Source: Roseovarius sp.
Lineage (GTDB): Bacteria; Pseudomonadota; Alphaproteobacteria; Rhodobacterales; Rhodobacteraceae
Direction: 5' to 3'
Assembly (NCBI GenBank): GCA_023260815.1
Contig: JALQUE010000013.1
Coordinates: 1 to 10,914 of the forward strand
Length of the DNA stretch: 10,914 bases
The translations under genes and the position numbers were made by a program. The notes beneath the pieces are model-generated. The model saw nothing but the letters and a program-made list of their open reading frames with translations, searched no databases and was not told where the DNA came from. Shown one piece after another: positions 6,307 through 10,914 of the stretch. Positions within the stretch are counted from its first letter, which is position 1. Every line of letters begins with the position of its first letter.

Positions 6307-6334
6307 AAAAAAGGCCGCGTCCGAAGACGCGGCC
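6307..6334 (-). terminator. Strong minus-strand intrinsic terminator with UUCG tetraloop
   Basis: On the minus strand GGCCGCGTC, loop TTCG and GACGCGGCC form a perfect 9-bp stem, the C-UUCG-G form being unusually stable, followed directly by T6 (plus-strand A6 at 6307-6312). Nothing T-rich follows it on the plus strand. The only minus-strand open frame entering it is the shadow of the ATPase gene, so the transcript it ends is probably non-coding. Confidence 0.75.
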
Positions 6335-6396
6335 AGTCAGACAGGGAGGAAGTCACCCCGAACCAAGAGGACATGAGACCCGGGGCAAGATTCATA
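6307..6396 (-). ncRNA. Candidate small RNA 2, with a CUUCCUCC motif
   Basis: A minus-strand unit ending at the UUCG terminator. Upstream of it the minus strand shows CCCCG (6385-6381) able to pair with CGGGG (6360-6356), then an unpaired CTTCCTCC (6352-6345), then the terminator. Hairpin, pyrimidine-rich single strand, terminator is a common sRNA layout, and CUUCCUCC can pair with Shine-Dalgarno sequences. The same kind of motif is known in the CcsR/cuckoo sRNAs of Rhodobacter, though there it sits in hairpin loops. The 5' end is uncertain: TATGAA at 6396-6391 is a possible -10, with no good -35. Confidence 0.28.
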
Positions 6397-6459
6397 CTGG
6401 CGGTAAAACATTAAGTAAGTATGTTCAGACCGTGAAAAAAACGGACGGGGACGAGTGAC

Positions 6460-8022
6460 ATGGACAAGACGATCTTCATCGGGGGCGGTGGCGCCGATTA
6501 CGGCATCGCTCAGGGCCTGTCGCTGAAATATGCCAACCGGCACGGTCTGATCGCGGGCGCGACCGGCACCGGCAAGACGGTCACGCTGCAAATTCTTGCA
6601 GAAGGCTTCTCGTCGGCGGGGGTGCCGGTGTTCCTGTCGGATGTGAAGGGCGATCTGTCGGGGCTTGCCGCCTCGGGCAGTGCGGATTTCAAACTGCATG
6701 ACGCCTTCACCAAGCGCGCCACGCAAATCGGCTTTGCCGACTACAGATACGAGGCGTTCCCGGTCACCTTCTGGGATCTGTTCGGCGAGCAGGGCCATCC
6801 CGTGCGCACCACCGTGGCCGAGATGGGGCCGCTTCTGCTCAGCCGCCTGATGAGCCTCAGCGAGGCGCAGGAAGGCATCATGAACATCGCCTTCCGTGTG
6901 GCCGACGAAGAGGGGATGCCGCTGCTGGATCTCAAGGATCTGCAGGCGCTTCTGGTCTGGGTCGGGGAAAACCGCGATACGCTGTCGCTGCGCTATGGGA
7001 ATGTCTCGCCGCAATCGGTGGGCGCGATCCAGCGGCAGCTTCTGGTGTTGGAAAATCAGGGCGCAACACAGTTTTTCGGGGAACCGGCGCTGGATCTGGC
7101 CGATCTGATGCAGACCGGGCCAGATGGCCGGGGGCGGATCAACATTCTTGCCGCCGACAAGCTGATGGGCGCCCCCCGGCTTTATGCCACGTTCCTTCTG
7201 TGGCTCTTGTCGGAACTGTTCGAGACCCTGCCCGAAGTGGGCGATCCCGACAAACCCAAGCTGGTGTTCTTCTTCGACGAGGCACATCTGCTGTTTGACG
7301 ACGCGCCGGATGCTCTGGTGGACAAGGTCGAGCAGGTTGCGCGCTTGATCCGCTCCAAGGGGGTCGGCGTGTATTTCATCACCCAGAACCCCGATGACGT
7401 GCCCGAGGATATTCTGGGGCAGCTTGGCAACCGGGTGCAGCACGCCCTGCGCGCCTTCACGGCGCGCGACCAGAAGGCGTTGAAGCGCGCGGCTGAAACC
7501 TATCGCCCGAACCCGCGCTTCGATACCGCCGACGCGATCCGCGATGTCGGCACCGGCGAGGCGGTGACCTCGATGCTCGAAGCCAAGGGCGCGCCGGGCG
7601 TGGTGGAGCGTACCTTGATCCGCCCGCCGTCGTCGAAACTGGGCCCGGTCGATGCCATCACCCGCGTGGGCGTGATCGCGACCTCGCCCGTGGCCGGAAA
7701 ATACGAAGAGATCCTGGATCGCAAATCGGCTTATGAAATCCTTGCCGAACGTGCCGCCCTTGCGGCCGCCGAGGCGGAACAGGCGGAATTGGCCGAAACC
7801 CAGGCCGAAGACCAGGACGCAGCAGCCGACCGCGAATTCACCGCCGCCCGGCGCTATTCCGGCAAACGGGTCAGCCCCTCCACCGCGCGCCGGGCCGAAG
7901 ACGCGGGGCTTGGCGCCTCGATCAGCCAGGCATTGACCAATGCGGTGGTCAAAGAGCTGAAAGGCACCACGGGCCGCCGGATCGTGCGGGGGATTCTCGG
8001 CGGGCTTTTCAAGGGCCGTTGA
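6460..8022 (+). CDS. HerA-like / DUF853 (YjgR-type) ATPase
   Basis: A 520-aa P-loop ATPase of the HerA/FtsK superfamily, DUF853 branch, whose cellular role is not known. Walker A is G33-A-T-G-T-G-K39-T40; Walker B is V-F-F-F-D273-E274-A-H; F-I-T-Q-N-P-D-D-V-P follows, and Q-L-G-N-R-V-Q-H-A-L-R-A-F supplies the sensor/Arg-finger-like region expected of a ring-forming ATPase. Residues about 425-460 are Ala/Glu-rich and likely helical, and the tail is basic (G-R-R-I-V-R-G). There is no signal peptide or membrane segment, so it should be cytoplasmic. The ATG at 6460 has GGGGAC/GAG upstream. It is alone on its strand, with no NurA-like nuclease next to it, unlike archaeal HerA loci. Its 3' end converges on the phosphotransferase gene with 6 nt between stop codons. 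Confidence 0.93.
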   Translation: MDKTIFIGGGGADYGIAQGLSLKYANRHGLIAGATGTGKTVTLQILAEGFSSAGVPVFLSDVKGDLSGLAASGSADFKLHDAFTKRATQIGFADYRYEAFPVTFWDLFGEQGHPVRTTVAEMGPLLLSRLMSLSEAQEGIMNIAFRVADEEGMPLLDLKDLQALLVWVGENRDTLSLRYGNVSPQSVGAIQRQLLVLENQGATQFFGEPALDLADLMQTGPDGRGRINILAADKLMGAPRLYATFLLWLLSELFETLPEVGDPDKPKLVFFFDEAHLLFDDAPDALVDKVEQVARLIRSKGVGVYFITQNPDDVPEDILGQLGNRVQHALRAFTARDQKALKRAAETYRPNPRFDTADAIRDVGTGEAVTSMLEAKGAPGVVERTLIRPPSSKLGPVDAITRVGVIATSPVAGKYEEILDRKSAYEILAERAALAAAEAEQAELAETQAEDQDAAADREFTAARRYSGKRVSPSTARRAEDAGLGASISQALTNAVVKELKGTTGRRIVRGILGGLFKGR

Positions 8023-8028
8023 TCGGCG

Positions 8029-8991
8029 TCACAGCCTGGTGAGATCCTCAAGAAGGGCCTCATACATATCGCGCGCCCGGCGGATGCGCGATTTCGACAG
8101 CGCGCGCGTCTCCACCCTCAACAGGGCCTCGACCCCCAGCATGAAGGGCAGGATGCGCCAGCGTTCCGCTTCGGTCAGGGCAAACGCGTCGGTAAAGGCG
8201 TCCAGAACCCCGCCATCCACCCCCAGCACGCGCCGCCCCGACGGGATCACGTCGCGCCGCCCCATATGCATGGCAAACCGCGCGATATCCTTGTAGATCG
8301 GCATGCGCCCCGATCCGCCCGTGTCGATCCCGGTCAGCCGCTCGCCATCGGCAATCAGGTTGTTGGGATGAAAATCGCCGTGGCTTATGGCCACCCGCCA
8401 GTCCAGCCCCTCGATCCGCTCGGCCAGCCGTGTCATCTGGGTGATCAGCTGCAACTCCAGCGTGCGCAGCCGTGCGAATGGCTGCGTCGCCGAGGCCCGC
8501 TCGGCGCGCTTCAACCATCCCACAGGCTTGGCCGGCACCCAGCTTTCGGTGCTATCGGTATACCGCCTCAGCCATGCCGCGCCGGGCATCACCAGCCCCG
8601 CGCGCGCCTCTTCCGGAGAGGTGCGGATCAACGCCAGCAACGGCGTGCCGCGCACCTCCTCCATCGCCAGCAGCCGGTGGGCCGCATTGTGATAGAGAGG
8701 CTCTGCCACGCGATAGCGCTTGCCCTGCATGTCCGGCCAGATACGCTGCAATTCCTCCCATTCGCGGGCTGACACATCGTCATGCGGATCCATGAATATC
8801 CGCCAGACGCAGGGGCGTCCGCCCACCCGCCCTCGGATCACCGCGCGCTTTCCCGGCACCAGACGCAGCAGATCACCAAGATCCGCATCCGACAGGGCCG
8901 GATCGGCGCTGCGGGCAGCTTCGAAGCGACCGGCGATCTCTTGCAGGGCATCCAGGTCAGGCATCTTGTCACTTTGGCGGGGTTTCTCCAT
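8029..8991 (-). CDS. Phosphotransferase of the aminoglycoside/choline kinase-like (APH) family
   Basis: A 320-aa protein with the protein-kinase-like APH fold. The catalytic loop is I-S-H204-G-D206-F-H208-P-N-N211 and the Mg-binding Asp is D223 in G-I-D-T-G-G. A weak N-lobe (V-I-R-G-R-V-G-G at 51-58, V-W-R at 62-64) and E-E-V-R-G hinge (111-115) precede it. The substrate cannot be told: the family includes choline, homoserine, sugar and aminoglycoside kinases, and nothing suggests resistance. I prefer the ATG at 8991 over the upstream ATG at 9108, because AAAAGG (9004-8999) gives a proper SD and the longer form would overlap xseB and adds a non-family N-terminus. It is divergent from xseB and convergent with the DUF853 ATPase; no operon partner is visible. 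Confidence 0.85.
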   Translation of the reverse strand: MEKPRQSDKMPDLDALQEIAGRFEAARSADPALSDADLGDLLRLVPGKRAVIRGRVGGRPCVWRIFMDPHDDVSAREWEELQRIWPDMQGKRYRVAEPLYHNAAHRLLAMEEVRGTPLLALIRTSPEEARAGLVMPGAAWLRRYTDSTESWVPAKPVGWLKRAERASATQPFARLRTLELQLITQMTRLAERIEGLDWRVAISHGDFHPNNLIADGERLTGIDTGGSGRMPIYKDIARFAMHMGRRDVIPSGRRVLGVDGGVLDAFTDAFALTEAERWRILPFMLGVEALLRVETRALSKSRIRRARDMYEALLEDLTRL

Positions 8992-9031
8992 GGGCTGACC
9001 TTTTCTCAGCCATTTACGGGCGTCAACCGAA

Positions 9032-9060
9032 TTGAACCCCGGCGCCGCCACCGATAAGGT
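9032..9060 (+). promoter_or_regulatory. Candidate promoter of xseB-ispA-dxs
   Basis: TTGAAC (9032-9037) and TAAGGT (9055-9060) with a 17-nt spacer, putting a start near 9067 and a leader of about 29 nt before xseB. The -35 box matches 4 of 6 and the -10 box 3 of 6 consensus positions. It is the best match in the 104-nt gap between the divergent genes. Confidence 0.35.
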
Positions 9061-9095
9061 GGCCGCACAAAGGACAAGCACACAGGACACATCCC

Positions 9096-9338
9096 ATGAC
9101 CGACACACCCGTTTCCGAGATGTCTTTCGAAGACGCCATGAAAGAGCTCGAAGAGGTCGTGGGCAAGCTGGAACGCGGCGATGTCGCGCTTGATGCGTCG
9201 ATCAAACTCTATGAACGCGGCGCGCAGCTCAAGAAACGCTGCGAGACCAAGCTGAAGGAAGCCGAGGAAAAAGTCGCCGCCATCACGCTCGATGGCGACG
9301 GCACCCCGACCGGAACGCAGCCGGTCGAGGGCCTGTGA
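9096..9338 (+). CDS. xseB: Exodeoxyribonuclease VII small subunit
   Basis: An 80-aa helical protein, normal length for XseB. It binds in several copies to XseA to form exonuclease VII, which degrades single-stranded DNA to oligonucleotides in the cytoplasm. The family pattern is clear: S-F-E-D-A-M-K-E-L-E-E-V-V (10-22), L-E-R-G (25-28), L-D-A-S-I-K-L-Y-E-R-G (32-42), then C50 and K-L-K-E-A-E-E-K-V. AGGA at 9084-9087 gives an SD 8 nt before the ATG. xseA is not in the window, as is usual. ispA begins 4 nt after the stop, the classic xseB-ispA-dxs order also found in E. coli, so this is the first gene of the isoprenoid-precursor operon although it has no isoprenoid role itself. Confidence 0.95.
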   Translation: MTDTPVSEMSFEDAMKELEEVVGKLERGDVALDASIKLYERGAQLKKRCETKLKEAEEKVAAITLDGDGTPTGTQPVEGL

Positions 9339-9382
9339 TCCTATGGATCACGGCGACAAGCTCCGTGATCGCGTGGATCACG
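9335..9382 (+). repeat. Two tandem GTGATC-N5-GATCAC dyads at the ispA start
   Basis: GTGATC (9335-9340), 5 nt, GATCAC (9346-9351), then the same pattern again at 9365-9370 and 9376-9381, offset by exactly 30 nt. The first extends to a perfect 7-bp arm pair around TAT with the ispA ATG (9343-9345) spanning the loop; the second extends to CGTGATC/GATCACG. The first also covers the xseB stop (9336-9338). It may be a translational hairpin, an operator, or a by-product of coding. Confidence 0.6.
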
Positions 9383-10239
9383 CGGTGACCGGGCAGGCGG
9401 GGCGCGTTCAGGACCATCTTGATCGGGTGCTGGCATCTTTTGGCGATGGGGACGTGGCGCAGGCGATGCGCTATGCATGTTCGGGCGGCAAGCGCATCCG
9501 CGCGCGGCTGGTTCTGGACGGCGCCCGCCTGCATGGCGTGACCGAGGATCGTGCTCTCTGGCCCGCCTGCGCGATCGAGGCGATGCACGCCTATTCGCTG
9601 GTGCATGACGATCTGCCCTGCATGGACGATGACGATCTGCGGCGTGGCCTGCCCACGGTGCATATCCGCTGGAACGAGGCGACCGCCGTGTTGACAGGCG
9701 ATGCGCTGCAGGCGCTCGCCTTCGAACTGGCGTCCCATCCCGACGGCGCCGACACCCCTCAGGCCCGCGTCGATCTGGCGCTCAGCCTTGCGCGCGCCGC
9801 GGGCGGGCAGGGGATGGTTCTGGGCCAGGCGCTTGATATTGCTGCCGAAACCGCCGACCGGCCCTTGACCCTCGACGAGATCACCCACCTGCAAGCCGGC
9901 AAGACCGGTGCGCTGATCGACTGGGCCGCCTGTGCGGGGCCGCGCATGGCGCAGGCCGACACGGCACCTCTGGCCGCCTATGCCGCAGCCCTCGGGCTGG
10001 CCTTTCAGATCCAGGACGATGTGATCGACGTGATCGGCGATGCCGCCGCCGCCGGCAAGGCCGTGGGCAAGGACGCCGCCGCCGGCAAGGCCACCTTCGT
10101 GTCGCTGCTGGGGCTGGACGCGGCGCGGGCGCGGGCCACGTCGCTGGTTGACCGCGCCTGCGATGCGCTATCTGGTTACGGGGATGACGCCGAAAGCTTG
10201 CGGGCGCTCGCCCGGTTCGTTATCTCGCGTCACAGCTGA
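9343..10239 (+). CDS. ispA: Farnesyl diphosphate synthase (short-chain polyprenyl synthetase)
   Basis: A 298-aa trans-prenyltransferase that condenses IPP with DMAPP and then GPP to give FPP, feeding undecaprenyl carriers, quinones, hopanoids and carotenoids. The first Asp-rich motif is D89-D-L-P-C-M-D95 with the two-residue insertion typical of bacterial type FPP synthases, preceded by H-A-Y-S-L-V-H; the second is D225-D-V-I-D229 in F-Q-I-Q-D-D. G-G-K-R-I-R (48-53) binds IPP diphosphate, and the G-K-D...G-K-A-T-F region (242-252) is standard for IspA. I start it at ATG 9343, just after xseB, rather than at 9292, which lies inside xseB. The residues before the first motif suggest a C15 product. 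dxs follows by 29 nt. Residues 235-240 and 245-250 are identical (AAAGKA), encoded by an 18-nt direct repeat. Confidence 0.95.
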   Translation: MDHGDKLRDRVDHAVTGQAGRVQDHLDRVLASFGDGDVAQAMRYACSGGKRIRARLVLDGARLHGVTEDRALWPACAIEAMHAYSLVHDDLPCMDDDDLRRGLPTVHIRWNEATAVLTGDALQALAFELASHPDGADTPQARVDLALSLARAAGGQGMVLGQALDIAAETADRPLTLDEITHLQAGKTGALIDWAACAGPRMAQADTAPLAAYAAALGLAFQIQDDVIDVIGDAAAAGKAVGKDAAAGKATFVSLLGLDAARARATSLVDRACDALSGYGDDAESLRALARFVISRHS

Positions 10240-10249
10240 GTTTTGCCCC

Positions 10250-10256
10250 AAGGAGG
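10250..10256 (+). promoter_or_regulatory. Strong Shine-Dalgarno of dxs at long spacing
   Basis: AAGGAGG at 10250-10256 is a near-perfect anti-16S match but sits 12 nt from the ATG at 10269, longer than the usual 5-9. No in-frame start lies between them, so the ATG call stands. Confidence 0.6.
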
Positions 10257-10268
10257 GCGCGCGCCACC

Positions 10269-10914
10269 ATGTCCAACCGTCCCGATACCCCGCTGCTGGA
10301 TCTTGTCCAAAGCCCCGCCGACATCAAGCGCTTCTCCGATGCGCAACTTGTGCAATTGGCCCATGACCTGCGCGCCGAAACGATCTCCTGCGTCTCCGAG
10401 ACCGGTGGCCATCTGGGGGCGGGCCTGGGCGTGGTGGAACTCACCGTGGCCCTGCATGCGGTGTTCGACGCGCCGCGCGACAAGATCATCTGGGATGTCA
10501 GCCACCAGTCCTATCCGCACAAGATCCTGACCGGCCGCCGTGACCGCATTCGCACCCTGCGCCAGAAGGGCGGGCTGTCGGGCTTCACCAAACGCTCCGA
10601 GTCGCCCTACGATCCGTTCGGCGCGGCGCACAGCTCCACCTCGATCAGCGCCGCCCTCGGGTTTGCCGTGGCCCGCGATCTGGGCGGCGCCAGCGACACC
10701 GGCCATGGCGACGCGATCGCGGTGATCGGCGACGGGGCGATGTCGGCGGGCATGGCCTTCGAGGCGATGAACCACGCAGGCCATCTCAAGAAACGCCTGA
10801 TCGTCATCCTCAATGACAACGAAATGTCCATCGCGCCGCCCGTGGGGGCGCTCTCGTCCTATCTGTCGCGGCTCTATTCCGGCGAGCCGTTCCAGGAATT
10901 CAAGGCCGCCGCCA
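10269..10914 (+). CDS. dxs: 1-deoxy-D-xylulose-5-phosphate synthase, N-terminal part
   Basis: The first 215 codons of Dxs, cut by the window edge (the family is usually about 620-640 aa). It is the thiamine-diphosphate enzyme that joins pyruvate and glyceraldehyde 3-phosphate in the first committed step of the MEP isoprenoid pathway. Visible are E-T-G-G-H48-L-G (equivalent to E. coli H49), W-D-V-S-H79-Q with Y-P-H-K-I-L-T-G-R, the A-H-S-S-T-S-I-S segment, and the ThDP/Mg motif from G154-D-G to N182-D-N. V-S-H-Q replaces the V-G-H-Q of E. coli, a mild variant. The ATG at 10269 is preceded by AAGGAGG. It follows ispA by 29 nt and completes the xseB-ispA-dxs order. No frameshift is seen up to the edge. 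Confidence 0.96.
   Translation, partial: MSNRPDTPLLDLVQSPADIKRFSDAQLVQLAHDLRAETISCVSETGGHLGAGLGVVELTVALHAVFDAPRDKIIWDVSHQSYPHKILTGRRDRIRTLRQKGGLSGFTKRSESPYDPFGAAHSSTSISAALGFAVARDLGGASDTGHGDAIAVIGDGAMSAGMAFEAMNHAGHLKKRLIVILNDNEMSIAPPVGALSSYLSRLYSGEPFQEFKAAA

Larger units (their letters stand above)
5984..6459. other. 476-nt intergenic region, AT-richer, with RNA signals
   Basis: No persuasive protein gene lies here: the open frames are TTG-started or carry composition unlike the neighbours. It holds the promoter side of the leftward IalB-family gene (to about 6080), then two minus-strand intrinsic terminators (stems 6188-6209 and 6313-6334) and a minus-strand promoter match (6254-6282), listed separately. 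The stretch just before the ATPase gene (6400-6450) is AT-rich and probably contains its leader. A plus-strand TTGACC at 6246-6251 with GGCAAT at 6270-6275 (18-nt spacing) is a weak candidate promoter for the ATPase. Confidence 0.5.

Noticed and set aside
6373..6414. A 13-codon plus-strand ORF (ATG at 6373) as a leader peptide for the ATPase.
   Set aside because: AGAGG lies only 2 nt from the ATG, the peptide has no run of one amino acid, and no attenuator follows it.
6246..6458. A 70-codon plus-strand frame just before the ATPase gene.
   Set aside because: It needs a TTG start without a clear SD, is Lys/Arg/Gly/Thr-rich with no family features, and runs through the perfect terminator stem at 6313-6334.
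6337..7443. A 368-codon minus-strand open frame that would run into the terminator at 6307-6334.
   Set aside because: It is the antisense of the DUF853 ATPase, with no recognisable motif or start region. It was considered as the owner of that terminator, but its stop lies inside the small-RNA candidate and its composition is that of a shadow.
8992..9108. The longer N-terminus of the phosphotransferase starting at 9108, which looks vaguely like a signal peptide.
   Set aside because: It would overlap xseB on the other strand and cover the divergent promoter region. The ATG at 8991 has a better SD and gives a normal cytoplasmic kinase length.
9292..9342. An upstream start for ispA at 9292.
   Set aside because: It lies inside xseB and adds 17 non-family residues; the ATG at 9343 fits the usual IspA N-terminus and the 4-nt spacing after xseB.
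9335..9381. CRP or FnrL binding sites in the GTGATC/GATCAC dyads.
   Set aside because: The half-site spacing is wrong: GTGA-N9-TCAC here, against N6 for CRP and TTGAT-N4-ATCAA for FNR.
1..10914. A mobile element, defence island or CRISPR array.
   Set aside because: There are no transposase, integrase, toxin-antitoxin or cas motifs, no terminal inverted repeats, and no regularly spaced repeats; the gene content is envelope and housekeeping.

Overview
The window looks like a chromosomal segment of a GC-rich alphaproteobacterium, most likely a member of the Rhodobacterales (Rhodobacter/Roseobacter group). This rests on the protein families and their wording (DUF882 Tat protein, IalB-family protein, xseB-ispA-dxs order, Rhodobacterales-like IspA and Dxs), the high GC third codon positions, and weak -10 boxes behind good TTGA(C/A) -35 boxes. 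No phage, transposon, tRNA, rRNA or CRISPR array is visible.

Layout. Positions 1-100: the tail of an unknown unit and a bidirectional terminator. Positions 101-670 (-): a Tat-exported MepK/YcbK-like M15 peptidase. Positions 994-5237 (+): a four-gene envelope cluster made of an L,D-transpeptidase, LpxD, an acyl carrier protein and a beta-ketoacyl-ACP synthase, the last two overlapping by 4 nt. Positions 5324-5983 (-): an IalB-family exported protein with its own terminator. Positions 5984-6459: a 476-nt gap with no convincing protein gene but two intrinsic terminators on the minus strand that no minus-strand CDS feeds; I read these as two candidate small RNAs. Positions 6460-8022 (+): a HerA-like/DUF853 ATPase, convergent with a phosphotransferase at 8029-8991 (-). 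Positions 9096-10914 (+): xseB, ispA and the 5' third of dxs, the start of the non-mevalonate isoprenoid supply operon.

How the genes may work together. The left half is an envelope locus. The L,D-transpeptidase would make 3-3 peptidoglycan crosslinks and the divergent M15 peptidase could open them. The LpxD-ACP-ketosynthase trio suggests a private acyl supply for N-acylation of lipid A. Because a ketosynthase product is a 3-oxoacyl-ACP, and Rhodobacter lipid A is known to carry amide-linked 3-oxo-14:0, I propose (inference) that this trio is the source of that unusual chain. The LpxD keeps the catalytic His (H259) but has Asn (N296) at the position of the second active-site His of E. coli LpxD. 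The right half is ordinary housekeeping, apart from two tandem GTGATC-N5-GATCAC dyads around the ispA start codon.
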